NCBI RefSeq assembly: GCF_042932805.1
Contig: NZ_CP170633.1
Coordinates: forward strand, 3,162,001 to 3,226,000
Length of the DNA stretch: 64,000 bases
Origin: Ascidiaceihabitans sp029251465
GTDB lineage: Bacteria > Pseudomonadota > Alphaproteobacteria > Rhodobacterales > Rhodobacteraceae
Reading direction: 5' to 3'
A program made the translations under genes and the position numbers. The notes under the pieces were generated by a model that saw only the letters and a program-made list of their open reading frames with translations, was not told the DNA's origin and did not search any database. Positions 1 to 8,310 of the stretch are shown here, in pieces (position 1 is the first letter of the stretch; each line of letters starts with the position of its first letter).

Positions 1-159
1 GGCAAGTTGACAATCTCCGAGTTGCGACAGGGGAGCAGAAGTGGAGGAGGCACGGGCGACGCCAGCACGAACGATAATGAAGATGGCGATGATGGGGACC
101 GTGATGACAGCGGCAGTGAAGGGGATGGCGACGGAGACGGGGATGGTGGCGATGACTGA
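1..159 (+). CDS. C-terminal fragment of an acidic Asp/Gly-rich protein
   Basis: The frame is open from the first base to a TGA at 157-159, so this is the 3' end of a gene that starts before the window. The visible 52 residues begin GKLTISELRQ, then become a low-complexity tail of Gly, Asp, Glu and Ser ending in GDGDGDGGDD. The tail is strongly acidic and could bind calcium or be a disordered secretion or interaction tail, but this is inference. It lies 142 bp upstream of the P-loop gene on the same strand. The family cannot be named from the tail alone. Confidence 0.6.
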   Translation, partial: GKLTISELRQGSRSGGGTGDASTNDNEDGDDGDRDDSGSEGDGDGDGDGGDD

Positions 160-301
160 TATGCGTCCATCGCCCACCAATCGCGCCGTTCATCTCCCGT
201 TCACCCGATTTCAGAGCAATGGTTCATCAGACTGCCGGAAAGCTGTCAGCGAGAGGCGTCAGAAAGGATGCACAACACATGCTTTACAACGGAGACGACC
301 A

Positions 302-1366
302 ATGACCCAAATGAAACCACTTTCCGCCGCCCTCTGCACAAACGCAAAATGGGCCTTTACAACCCGCCGCGTCACCCGCACCGATGTACGCGGCCTGTCC
401 ACGAACTTTGCCGCCGCCAAGGCCGGTGACCTGATCCTTTGCGAAATCGCCGAGATCGGGCAGCACAAGAAGATCCAGCTCGCTGAGCGCCGCGTGTCAG
501 TTAGCTATCCGGGCGACCTTGTGGTTCTGTGTCTGGGCGACCGTTATGCGCCGGATCAATTCCTGGCGTCTGCCGTCATCGACGACGATCTCATTGACCT
601 TGTCGCCGGTGGCGGTGTTGCAGGCCGTGTCGATGTCGCGCATATCCGGATGGATGAACCGACCCGCCTGAGACCGCTGGGCCTTTTGACCGGCGCGCAG
701 GGTCAGGTGATGAACATCGCCTCATATGCATTGCCCGCCACGGCCTCGAACAATGACGTGACCGTCATTGGTGTCTTTGGCGCCTCGATGAACTCAGGCA
801 AGACCACGGCTGCATCCAGCCTTGCGCATGGCCTCATGAAATCGGGCTACAGCGTGGCGGGTGTCAAAGCGACCGGAACGGGTGCTTTTGGCGACTTCAA
901 CAGCTTTGAGGACGGCGGCGCACCGGCACTTGATTTCACGGATGTGGGCATGCCCACAACCTACCGGATGCCGATGGATCGGATCGAAGAGGGGTTCGAG
1001 ACGCTGGTCGCCACCGCTGCGGCACGCGGCGCAGAGGTTGTGGTGGTCGAGATCGCGGATGGGGTATTCCAGCAGGAAACCCGCGCCATTTTGCAATCGG
1101 GCAAGATCCGGGACCGACTGGACGGGATCCTCTTTGCGGCACCCGATGCGCTGAGCGCGCTGGGGGGCGAAACGGTCCTGAACAAGATGGACCTTGGGGC
1201 CTTCGCCATCAGCGGCATGGTCAGCTGTTCCCCGCTTGCCGCCTCTGAAGCGGCAGAGGTCACCGGCCTGCCGATCCTGACCCGCGAAGACCTCTGGTCC
1301 CCTGACACCATTGCGTCGCACGTCGCCCCCCTGATGCGCCGTGCTCCGCAGACTGTGGCCGCATGA
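302..1366 (+). CDS. P-loop NTPase (DUF1611/BioD-like), 354 aa
   Basis: The protein has a clear P-loop, GASMNSGKTT, at about residues 160-169, followed by VKATGTGAFGD, which resembles the nucleotide-proximal lysine segment of dethiobiotin-synthase/CobQ-type (SIMIBI) NTPases. The N-terminal 150 residues form a separate, unrecognised domain. The frame is open back to position 41, but the ATG at 302 is preceded by GGAG at a normal distance and the upstream translation is Met/Thr/Ala-rich junk, so 302 was chosen. Its stop overlaps the next gene (ATGA at 1363-1366), indicating translational coupling with the ABC half-transporter. No substrate can be assigned; the DUF1611 relation is a resemblance, not a proven match. 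Confidence 0.7.
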   Translation: MTQMKPLSAALCTNAKWAFTTRRVTRTDVRGLSTNFAAAKAGDLILCEIAEIGQHKKIQLAERRVSVSYPGDLVVLCLGDRYAPDQFLASAVIDDDLIDLVAGGGVAGRVDVAHIRMDEPTRLRPLGLLTGAQGQVMNIASYALPATASNNDVTVIGVFGASMNSGKTTAASSLAHGLMKSGYSVAGVKATGTGAFGDFNSFEDGGAPALDFTDVGMPTTYRMPMDRIEEGFETLVATAAARGAEVVVVEIADGVFQQETRAILQSGKIRDRLDGILFAAPDALSALGGETVLNKMDLGAFAISGMVSCSPLAASEAAEVTGLPILTREDLWSPDTIASHVAPLMRRAPQTVAA

Positions 1367-2886
1367 CGCCTCTCCCGCCAATGGCCACAAGGGACCGCGT
1401 CTTTGATGCGGCCCTCATCGTATCATGCGGGATCGTGCAGGCCGCAGCGCTTGCGGTTGCGGCCTTTGCCACTCGCGATGCCTTTGCCGCGCTGCACGGC
1501 GGTGTCCCGCTTGCCGCTGCAACGGTTCTGGAACTGGCGCTGGCCGGTGCGCTGACGGCGCTGTGCCTGTTCATCTCCGGCTGCCGCGCCGAACGGCTTG
1601 GCCAAAGCTATGCCATCGATTTGCGCCGCACGCTTTACGCCAAGATCGCGCGGCTGCCCAAAGCGCGGCACGAGGAACGCCGTGTCGGTGCACTTTCGCT
1701 GCGCTTTGTGGGTGATCTGTCTGCAGCGCGTCTGTGGTTCGGGCGGGGGTTGCCCGAAGTGCTGTCGGCCTGCGTCGTGCTGCCCGGTGCCGTCGCTATC
1801 CTTTATGCGCTGAGCCCGGTTCTTGCCACACGCGGTCTGGCCCCGCTTGCACTCGCGCTGGTAGTGATGGCTGTTGCGGCATGGCATCTTGAACGGCGTC
1901 ACCGCCGGTTGCGCAAGCGCCGTGCCGGTATCGCCATTTCCATGATCGAACGCATCGCCATTGCGCCGGAACTGGACGTCATGGGCCGCACCAGCGCCGA
2001 ATTGCGACGTCTGGACGTGCAGGGTGCACGGCTGCGCGATGACGCTGTTGCCCGACGTGGGCGCACGGTCGGTTTGCAATCGCTTTTGCAAGCCGGAACA
2101 GCGGCCTCCGGTCTGGCGATGCTGTGGTCGGCCAGCGTGACGGGGATTGCACCCGCGACTGTTGCCGCCAGCCTTTCGGTTCTGGCACTGGTTGCCCTGC
2201 CACTGCAACAACTGGGTGCGGCCTGGGACCAATATTGCGCCTGGCGCGTCGCGCGGGAAAAAGCGCAAAACCTGCTGCGCGAACCTGCGGTGCGCCGGTC
2301 GTTGAAGACCTCAAAGGCCGCGGTTTCCGTAACGACCGTTGGACGCCTGGGCAACACGCCGGTCGCCTTCGAGGTTGCGGGCGCAAAGACGGCTCACCTC
2401 AATGGCCCCGCCTGCCGTCACATTGCACGTGCCATTGCGGGGCTGGATACGTACGATACCCTCGATGTGCGCTTTGACGGCAAAGCGCAACGTCCTTGTG
2501 TCGCGTACATCGGTGACGAACACGTCGGATTGCAGGGCAGCCTGCGCCGCTCAGCCACATTGATGAACCGCAAACGCCCCACGGACGCACGTATCACCGC
2601 GGTCCTTACAGGCTTCGGCCTTGAGGATCTGCTGGCTTCGGGCGGGCTGGATCAGCGCCTGTCGGAAAACGGCAAAGGCCTGAGTGCGGCACAAACGCTC
2701 CGGCTTGATCTGGCGCGTGCGGTTCTGGGCAAAGCGGACGTGATTGTCATCGCATCGCTGCGCTGGTCCGCTGAGCCGGAAGCGCATGCGTTGCAAGAGG
2801 CTTTGCAGGAATATAGTTCTGCAACGCTGGTGTTGGCAGAACCACTCGAAACGTGCTCTACAACGTCGATCCCAAAGGTAATCTGA
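1363..2886 (+). CDS. ABC-transporter-like membrane protein with degenerate ATPase domain, 507 aa
   Basis: The first ~290 residues look like an ABC exporter transmembrane domain: hydrophobic segments near residues 20-40, 50-72, 135-160, 160-180 and 240-285, with charged cytoplasmic loops. The C-terminal ~200 residues are laid out like a nucleotide-binding domain but are degenerate. There is no GxxGxGKS Walker A; the equivalent place reads HLNGPACRHIARAI. A remnant of the signature region survives (LSENGKGLSAAQTLRLDLAR) and is followed by a Walker-B-like VIVIAS lacking the acidic pair. It therefore probably does not hydrolyse ATP by itself. It overlaps the P-loop gene by 4 bp, and the sensor kinase starts 1 bp after its stop, so the genes are probably one operon. 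Confidence 0.7.
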   Translation: MTPLPPMATRDRVFDAALIVSCGIVQAAALAVAAFATRDAFAALHGGVPLAAATVLELALAGALTALCLFISGCRAERLGQSYAIDLRRTLYAKIARLPKARHEERRVGALSLRFVGDLSAARLWFGRGLPEVLSACVVLPGAVAILYALSPVLATRGLAPLALALVVMAVAAWHLERRHRRLRKRRAGIAISMIERIAIAPELDVMGRTSAELRRLDVQGARLRDDAVARRGRTVGLQSLLQAGTAASGLAMLWSASVTGIAPATVAASLSVLALVALPLQQLGAAWDQYCAWRVAREKAQNLLREPAVRRSLKTSKAAVSVTTVGRLGNTPVAFEVAGAKTAHLNGPACRHIARAIAGLDTYDTLDVRFDGKAQRPCVAYIGDEHVGLQGSLRRSATLMNRKRPTDARITAVLTGFGLEDLLASGGLDQRLSENGKGLSAAQTLRLDLARAVLGKADVIVIASLRWSAEPEAHALQEALQEYSSATLVLAEPLETCSTTSIPKVI

Positions 2887-2887
2887 T

Positions 2888-4465
2888 ATGCGTTCCACGA
2901 CCCTTTTTGGTATTTATGCCGTTGTTGTCATTGGCCTGATTGGTGGGCTGGCCGGGCTGACCCTGTACAACCTTGAAAAATCGCGGTGGTGGGACGCGCG
3001 CACGCAACTGGCGCAGGAATCCTATGGGCTGCACCTGAAGCTGGAAACGAAACTTTATCGTCTGTTCAAACAACATAGCGGATCGCTGCTGCTTGGGGGC
3101 AGTGAGAGTGGCGCGGCGGAACGTGATCTGCGCGCCAGAATTGATCAGACCCTGCTGGACATTCGCCGAACAATTGAACGCGAGATCGAGATGGTTGGCG
3201 AAGAGGAACTGGAAGAGCTGGAACTGCTCGCCGAGATAGAGGCCGACATTCGCTCCCTGAATGCCAGCGTCGCGGCGCTGAAGACCACCGATGATCCGCT
3301 TGAAACCTTCGTTCAGGCAGAGCGCCTTGCCGCGCTGCTGGACGGTGGCATCGACGTTGAACTGGACCGCAAGATTGCCGCCGCACTTGAAGAGGAAATT
3401 GAAGAAACCGAGGAAGTGCTGGCTGATGCTGTAGCGTTTCGGGCGCGAAATGAAAAGCTGGTCTATGTATTGGTGGCACTGGCGGTAGGAACATTGATCG
3501 TTGCTTTGTTGTCGTTCAACGGACAAATCCGGCAACCTATCGTCCGCCTGCGCAATGAAATCGAGCGGTTGCGCAGGGCGGATTACTCCAAACCTGTGGC
3601 CCTCGGTGGCAGCCTTGAGTTCCGCGAACTCGGGACGGTCCTGCAGGACATGGGTGAAGGACTTGCCGTGCGAGAGGCGACACGGGCGGAACAGAAGAAA
3701 CAGCTGGAGGAAACGGTCGATGCCCGCACGGCAGAACTGCAGCAGCTGATCAAGAAACTTGAAACAGGTGAGGAAAACCGCAAACAATTGATGGCCGATA
3801 TCAGTCATGAACTGCGTACGCCACTGGCGATCATTCTGGGTGAGGCCGACGTGACCCTGCGCACCCAGCGTACATTGGGTGTGGAAGTGTCTGACGCGCT
3901 GGCACGCATTCGCGAATCTGCCAAACACACAAACCAGATTGTCGACGATATGCTGACCGTTGCCCGCCTCGAGGCTGGACAACTCAGACTTGATCGCAAG
4001 GAAGTCGAGTTGCTCAAGATAGTGCGCGACGCGGTATCAATGTTCCCCGAGACAGTCCTGGTGGATAGTTCTGATGCCAAGATTGTCGGGAGCGTTGATG
4101 AAGTCAGGCTGCGGCAATCTGTGCTGGCGCTGTTGCACAACGCCAAGCGGTATGGAGGCCCATCCATATGCGTGTCACTGCGCCAGAGTGCGACCGAGAA
4201 TATCATCGCGGTGGAAGACGATGGGCCAGGCCTGACCCCGGAAGAGAAATCCAAGGCTTTTGACCGGTTCTTTCGTGGATCAAACGCGTCCGGACAGGGG
4301 ATCGAGGGCAGCGGCCTTGGTCTGCCGGTGGTAAAATCCATTGTGCTTGCCCACGGCGGCACAGTTGAATTGGAAGATCCGGACGAAGGTGGCCTGCGCG
4401 TTGTCATGAAGATCCCGAAAGAGCCGCGTCAACGTCCAGTGCCGACCGAAGCTGGGCCCGGATGA
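2888..4465 (+). CDS. Sensor histidine kinase, 525 aa
   Basis: This is a membrane-bound histidine kinase. Transmembrane segments are near residues 5-27 and 195-217, bracketing a periplasmic, strongly helical, Glu-rich sensor region. A HAMP-like linker and coiled coil follow, then the HisKA H-box SHELRTPL with the phospho-acceptor His at residue 307. The HATPase domain shows an N-box (LLHNAKRYG), G1 (DDGPGL) and G2 (GSGLGLPVV). It starts just after the ABC-like gene, and its partner regulator follows 73 bp downstream, so it probably senses something related to the upstream membrane/P-loop genes. The signal is unknown. Confidence 0.92.
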   Translation: MRSTTLFGIYAVVVIGLIGGLAGLTLYNLEKSRWWDARTQLAQESYGLHLKLETKLYRLFKQHSGSLLLGGSESGAAERDLRARIDQTLLDIRRTIEREIEMVGEEELEELELLAEIEADIRSLNASVAALKTTDDPLETFVQAERLAALLDGGIDVELDRKIAAALEEEIEETEEVLADAVAFRARNEKLVYVLVALAVGTLIVALLSFNGQIRQPIVRLRNEIERLRRADYSKPVALGGSLEFRELGTVLQDMGEGLAVREATRAEQKKQLEETVDARTAELQQLIKKLETGEENRKQLMADISHELRTPLAIILGEADVTLRTQRTLGVEVSDALARIRESAKHTNQIVDDMLTVARLEAGQLRLDRKEVELLKIVRDAVSMFPETVLVDSSDAKIVGSVDEVRLRQSVLALLHNAKRYGGPSICVSLRQSATENIIAVEDDGPGLTPEEKSKAFDRFFRGSNASGQGIEGSGLGLPVVKSIVLAHGGTVELEDPDEGGLRVVMKIPKEPRQRPVPTEAGPG

Positions 4466-4538
4466 ACATAGATTCGCTTGGAAGCGGAATTGGTTATGGT
4501 CGCATGGGCGACCGCGCGAAGTTATGAAGGAACAGTCG

Positions 4539-5210
4539 ATGAACATTCTATTGATTGAAGACGAGGCGCGCGTTGCCGACTTTGTCCGCCGTGGTCTTGC
4601 GGCGGAAGGCTGGTCGGTCGATCATGCCGCCAACGGAGAAGACGGGCTAGAGCTTGCCGCGCAAAACAGCTACGATGTCGTGCTGCTGGACCTGATGTTG
4701 CCGGGCATCCAGGGGCAGGATGTCTGCCGCAAACTCCGTGCGCGCAAATCCAAGATACCGATTATGATGCTCACTGCGCTCGACGGGCCCGAGGAAAAGG
4801 TCGAGGGCCTGAAAATCGGCGCCGATGACTACTTGCCCAAACCGTTTGATTTTGACGAGCTTGTCGCGCGCGTGGAGGCGTTGCACCGCCGCGCCACCGG
4901 CTATGCCACGGACGTGAGCGACACGATCATCGCCAACGGCGCAATTACGTTCGACCGTGCCTCCCTTGAAGTCAATGTGAAAGACAAACCGATTGATCTC
5001 TCGAAGAAAGAGCGCGATCTTTTGCAACTTTTCCTAACAAGCAATGGGCGCGTTTTGTCCAGAGAGCGCATCCTGAATACGGTCTGGGGTCTGAATGCGG
5101 ACCCTTTGACCAATGTTGTCGATGTATATGTCGGTCGGCTGCGCCGAAAGCTCGGTCAGGAGGGACAACGCATCGTGACGTTGCGCAATGTGGGATACCG
5201 AATGACGTAG
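4539..5210 (+). CDS. OmpR/PhoB-family response regulator, 223 aa
   Basis: The receiver domain begins MNILLIEDEARVADF, with the acidic pair at residues 7-8, phospho-acceptor Asp51 (VVLLDLMLPG) and the conserved Lys in DDYLPKPF. A C-terminal winged-helix DNA-binding domain ends in VVDVYVGRLRRKLG...GYRMT, typical of OmpR-type proteins. An in-frame ATG lies 15 bp upstream (4524), but AAGGA sits at the right distance from 4539 and the receiver domain starts there, so 4539 is preferred. It is the cognate partner of the kinase ending at 4465. No terminator is obvious after it. Confidence 0.93.
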   Translation: MNILLIEDEARVADFVRRGLAAEGWSVDHAANGEDGLELAAQNSYDVVLLDLMLPGIQGQDVCRKLRARKSKIPIMMLTALDGPEEKVEGLKIGADDYLPKPFDFDELVARVEALHRRATGYATDVSDTIIANGAITFDRASLEVNVKDKPIDLSKKERDLLQLFLTSNGRVLSRERILNTVWGLNADPLTNVVDVYVGRLRRKLGQEGQRIVTLRNVGYRMT

Positions 5211-5597
5211 AGATTTGCGCAGTGCTATTCTGGCGTGGCTGGGTCCCCCTACTCGGCGCTGGCTTCGACAAGGCGGCCTACAACCTGCTTGGAAAACTCG
5301 TGCAAGCCTGTGTCTCCGAGGCGCGCTTTAAGCGGAGCAGCCATGCTCAAAGTGACAAGTCTGTGCATGAAACACCAAACGGAAACGCTAATGAGTTCTT
5401 CAGTGTGGGGTATGTTCTGGATAGCGATTGTCGTGACTTCGTTGAAGAGAATATCTGCGACTGGTCGGGCATAAGGGCGTCATTCCGCAGTTTTTGGTTG
5501 AGTGCTCAAACCTCAAAGCAGACATTCACGGCCTTATGTATCAAACGCACCAACAACATACCTTATAAAAACAGGGCTGTGAATCCATAATACCCGC
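5211..5597. other. Gene-poor junction between core region and accessory island
   Basis: This 387-bp stretch has only a poorly supported open frame from a GTG at 5222 (122 codons, no recognisable motif, no good ribosome-binding site). It probably marks the left boundary of the accessory island. No repeat of the tRNA-fMet 3' end was found here. Confidence 0.4.
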
Positions 5598-6011
5598 ATG
5601 GAACACACGATATTCGGACTTATCAAGAAGCGCGGTGAATTGGCAGGTCAGCACAAGGTCGCTGTGAAGGCGGCTGACGCGCTTAAGGCCGATGTAGACG
5701 CCATAGACCGCGCACTGGTGCTGTGCGGCTATCAGGACGACCCCAAGGACATACCAGCGCGTACAAAGTACAAGCAGATGTTTGGACGCAATGAGTTAAA
5801 GCTCGCAATCCTAGACACGCTACGGCAAGGACCTGCGGATGATGAGACAATCGCAAAGCTGATTATTGAGCGTAAGGGCTGGGATGCTGACGACGACCTA
5901 TGGGCTGACGTGCTAAAGCGAACGCGTGACGCCATTCAGAGGGCGCAGAAGGCGGGGTATGTTGTGCAGGACTTTGGGCCGGATGGGTGCTTGTGGAGGC
6001 TGGCCCCGTAG
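5598..6011 (+). CDS. Hypothetical protein, coiled coil plus winged-helix-like, 137 aa
   Basis: It begins MEHTIFGLIKKRGELAGQ. Residues ~8-45 are helical with coiled-coil character and resemble short N-termini seen in many alphaproteobacterial island proteins. Residues ~60-137 (NELKLAILDTLRQGP...AGYVVQDFGPDGCLWRL) look like a winged-helix or helix-turn-helix domain. No catalytic motif is visible. It sits alone on the forward strand, 14 bp from the convergently oriented regulator gene. The function is unknown; an accessory DNA-binding protein is the most reasonable guess. Confidence 0.65.
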   Translation: MEHTIFGLIKKRGELAGQHKVAVKAADALKADVDAIDRALVLCGYQDDPKDIPARTKYKQMFGRNELKLAILDTLRQGPADDETIAKLIIERKGWDADDDLWADVLKRTRDAIQRAQKAGYVVQDFGPDGCLWRLAP

Positions 6012-6025
6012 GGCCAGCTTATAGG

Positions 6026-6607
6026 TTAGGCTACTTGGGCGTTTTCATCCCAAAGACCTTCAGTATCCACGTCGCATCCATCGACGCGATCACGACGAAG
6101 GGATATTAGCAGCGGAGCATCGTCTACAAGGCGACAGGGCTTAATGTCATCAAATATGCCCATCAGATGCTTTGAAAACTCCGCAAGAGTGGCGTCCTTG
6201 GCCTTTGTCGCTGTGCACGACAGAGCAACAGTTAAGGTGCGAAGTTGCTGCTCACTTTGAGGCTGCAGAACCTTCGCCCCACTTTCAAGCCGCGACAAGT
6301 GTTCCGGTGTGACACCCATTTTCTTAGCAAGCGCTGTGGCCTTAAGGTCTAAGGCAGACCGTAAGAACTTCAGATCATCACAGTCTAACTTCTGTGGGTG
6401 TAAAGCCCGAAGAAATGCGACCGCTCTAACAAGACCCGCTGGATCAGGGATTATTGTCTCAATGACTTCTCCGTTTACATCGATAACCTGTTGGACTGAG
6501 TCATAGAGCGCAACTTCAAATGGTGCGCAAAGGATGCCTGTCGCATCAAACACATCCACAACGCGCGTTGTGGAAGCCCCGCACTTAACTGCGGATATAT
6601 CAAGCAT
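6026..6607 (-). CDS. Helix-turn-helix protein, putative antitoxin/regulator, 193 aa
   Basis: The C-terminal half holds an XRE-type helix-turn-helix, LKFLRSALDLKATALAKKMG then VTPEHLSRLESG (residues ~85-120), resembling the DNA-binding half of MqsA-like antitoxins. The N-terminal ~80 residues have few cysteines and no clear zinc ribbon. The frame is open further upstream, but the ATG at 6607 has a strong GGGAGAG ribosome-binding site on the reverse strand and overlaps the end of the preceding small gene by 8 bp, so it was chosen. The overlapping two-gene order, small acidic protein first and DNA-binding protein second, is typical of toxin-antitoxin operons, though this is inference. Confidence 0.7.
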   Translation of the reverse strand: MLDISAVKCGASTTRVVDVFDATGILCAPFEVALYDSVQQVIDVNGEVIETIIPDPAGLVRAVAFLRALHPQKLDCDDLKFLRSALDLKATALAKKMGVTPEHLSRLESGAKVLQPQSEQQLRTLTVALSCTATKAKDATLAEFSKHLMGIFDDIKPCRLVDDAPLLISLRRDRVDGCDVDTEGLWDENAQVA

Positions 6608-6926
6608 TGTTCTCTCCCAAGATTGCCACGTTAAGTACGCGGATTTTGTAACAGTCACACCACACCTGAGTGCGAATGACCAAATTAGCATCATGGCAAG
6701 TCGTTCCTTCAACTTCCCAAAATGCACCGTCACTATCCCTTTTATCGGAATTCGTGACAGAACCTGTTTTCAGTACGTACAGCACATCAGCCAATCCAAC
6801 CAAATAACCCTGATCCTGAATTAGATCGATATCACTCCAAGTACCTCCAGAATAAGTGATTTCGCTTACGTATGTATTTGCGAATTCACGGAGGAATTCA
6901 GTTTCAAAAGCTTCGGTGGCAGCCAT
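6600..6926 (-). CDS. Small protein, putative toxin of a TA-like pair, 108 aa
   Basis: The sequence starts MAATEAFETEFLREFANTYV and contains a segment DVLYVLKTGSVTNSDKR...GAFWEVEGTT, then strands LVIRTQVWCDCYKIRVLNV. This helix-plus-beta-sheet layout resembles DUF4258/MqsR-like (RelE-fold) toxins, but no catalytic residues can be assigned with confidence. AGGA precedes the ATG, and a TATAAT -10-like element sits at 6943-6948 on the reverse strand. It is the first gene of a two-gene operon with the HTH protein. It could instead be an unrelated small island protein. Confidence 0.6.
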   Translation of the reverse strand: MAATEAFETEFLREFANTYVSEITYSGGTWSDIDLIQDQGYLVGLADVLYVLKTGSVTNSDKRDSDGAFWEVEGTTCHDANLVIRTQVWCDCYKIRVLNVAILGENNA

Positions 6927-6976
6927 GCGCTTGTCCTGTATTATTATATGCTCAATTGTGAAAGTAGACTTAACAT

Positions 6977-7010
6977 GATCTTAGATCAAGCTTATTATTG
7001 ATCTAAGATC
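6977..7010. terminator. Perfect 13-bp inverted repeat at transposase 3' end
   Basis: Arms gatcttagatcaa (6977-6989) and ttgatctaagatc (6998-7010) are perfect complements separated by 8 bases. The right arm overlaps the transposase stop codon. No T-tract follows, so it may be a factor-independent pause, an mRNA-protecting hairpin or a protein-binding palindrome (note the GATC sites) rather than a classical terminator. Confidence 0.5.
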
Positions 7011-7971
7011 AAGACACACGCTGCCAATACCCTTTCCACTGCCGCGATACTGGCGCACCCATCGCGTTTGAAACGATAATCTCTGCCTGCGTACCGTTGT
7101 CAGTGCGGCGATTGTCTTCCAACCATGCAGAGTGGTTTGCGTACTGGTGAAGGTATTGTGGGCTGACATGGTGGTGCTGGCCTTCAACCATGTTGCGCAG
7201 GCGAGAAAAGAAGCTTTCCACCATGTTTGTGTGCTTGCCGTGGTCGCTGTAGATTTCTGAGTGATTCACGCGGTCAACGTGGTAGCCCATGTGCAGTTCA
7301 TCCCAATGACTTGCTTCGTCCGCTGACATTGTGGACAGACGGCTTACGTTCTCATTAGCTAATGCAACGCCCTCTGCCTCGGAAAAGCCGACGAATGGCA
7401 GTGTACGGCCCTCACGCTCACGCATGGCGATAACGACGCGGCGTTTGCCTGTCTGGTGCTGCTTAAGGCGACGGTCAACGCGCTTGGCTTTCTCATTATG
7501 TGGGCGAATGTGACCACCAAAATATGCGCCGTCAATTTCGATGTGGCCTTCCAGAACTTCGCCAGTGTGGATTTCGGCAGCCATAGCCTCACGCAGCTTG
7601 TGAGCCAGCACGAAGGCTGTTTTATACTGGCAATCCAGATCACGCGACAACTGGACCATAGACACGCCCTTGGACGCATTAACGATAATGCAAATAGCGG
7701 CCAGCAGGTCCACGAAATCCATCTTGCGCGATGCAAAGATTGTGCCAGATGTAACGCTAAACTGGTGTGCACATGCCTTGCACTTAAACTTGCGGCGCGT
7801 GGTGATGTTATAAACTTCGTCATGTGAGCAACGTGGGCAGATCGCCTCGCCGTCAGTCTCAGGCCAGCGCATTTCACAGAACTTCTCATACGCAGCCTGT
7901 TCGCCAGCTTTGTAGATGCTGCGAAGGCTGAGTGTGCGTGATGCCGCTGAGAGAAGAAAGTGTTGTGCCAT
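7009..7971 (-). CDS. IS1595-family (ISXO2-like) transposase, 320 aa
   Basis: An N-terminal zinc ribbon (CPRCSHDEVYNI...FKCKACAHQFSVTSGT, residues ~44-73) is followed by a DDE-type transposase domain of the ISXO2/IS1595 class, with IEIDGAYFGG, a central region, and HTNMVESFFSRLRNM near the C-terminus, where the catalytic Asp/Asn/Glu motif of this family is expected. Length fits the family. The gene appears intact. Terminal inverted repeats could not be located with confidence, so the limits of the element are unknown. It is transcribed divergently from the DUF6471 gene, from a promoter containing a palindrome. Confidence 0.9.
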   Translation of the reverse strand: MAQHFLLSAASRTLSLRSIYKAGEQAAYEKFCEMRWPETDGEAICPRCSHDEVYNITTRRKFKCKACAHQFSVTSGTIFASRKMDFVDLLAAICIIVNASKGVSMVQLSRDLDCQYKTAFVLAHKLREAMAAEIHTGEVLEGHIEIDGAYFGGHIRPHNEKAKRVDRRLKQHQTGKRRVVIAMREREGRTLPFVGFSEAEGVALANENVSRLSTMSADEASHWDELHMGYHVDRVNHSEIYSDHGKHTNMVESFFSRLRNMVEGQHHHVSPQYLHQYANHSAWLEDNRRTDNGTQAEIIVSNAMGAPVSRQWKGYWQRVS

Positions 7972-8002
7972 TGTTTTATCGTCATTACCTATGATGTCTA
8001 TA

Positions 8003-8059
8003 CCCTATTAATAGGGGTTACACATCATCACGTCAAGGGGTATAACCCTATTAATGAGG
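8003..8059. promoter_or_regulatory. Divergent promoters with two palindromic operator-like sites
   Basis: CCCTATTAATAGGG (8003-8016) is a perfect palindrome, and CCCTATTAATGAGG (8046-8059) is a near copy. Reverse strand: TTGACG (8031-8036), 17 bp, TATTAA (8008-8013), pointing at the transposase. Forward strand: TTACAC (8018-8023), 17 bp, TATAAC (8041-8046), pointing at the DUF6471 gene. The first palindrome overlaps the reverse -10, and the second overlaps the forward start region, so one DNA-binding protein could control both promoters. The spacing is seen; the binding protein is inferred. Confidence 0.6.
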
Positions 8060-8079
8060 TATTTACCACGGAGATAGCG

Positions 8080-8310
8080 ATGCCCAAGCACCACACAGAC
8101 GCGGAATGGTCCGATAAATCAAAGAACTTGCTTCGTTCTGAGTTAAAACGAAAAGGCGTAACCTACGCTCAACTATCTGATTTACTTTCAAAAATAGATG
8201 TTGATGAAAATGAAAAAAACATTGCCAATAAGATCAGCAGAGGCGTTTTCACCATGGCATTCTTTTTACAATGTATGACTGCAATTGAGGTGACTGAGAT
8301 TAGGTTGTGA
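8080..8310 (+). CDS. DUF6471 family protein, 76 aa
   Basis: The sequence matches the DUF6471 pattern well: an initial W, then LLRSELKRKGVTYAQLSDLL, a helical NIANKISRGVF segment, and AFFLQCMTAIEV near the end. These proteins are small, HTH-like and of unknown function. The ATG at 8080 has GGAGA seven bases upstream. The gene lies immediately after the palindrome-bearing promoter and could be the protein that binds it (inference). Its stop overlaps the GTG start of the membrane-protein gene. The gene is A+T-rich compared with the flanking core genes. Confidence 0.8.
   Translation: MPKHHTDAEWSDKSKNLLRSELKRKGVTYAQLSDLLSKIDVDENEKNIANKISRGVFTMAFFLQCMTAIEVTEIRL

Noticed and set aside
5222..5590. 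122-codon open frame after the response regulator
   Set aside because: GTG start without ribosome-binding site, no motif, and composition unlike neighbours.
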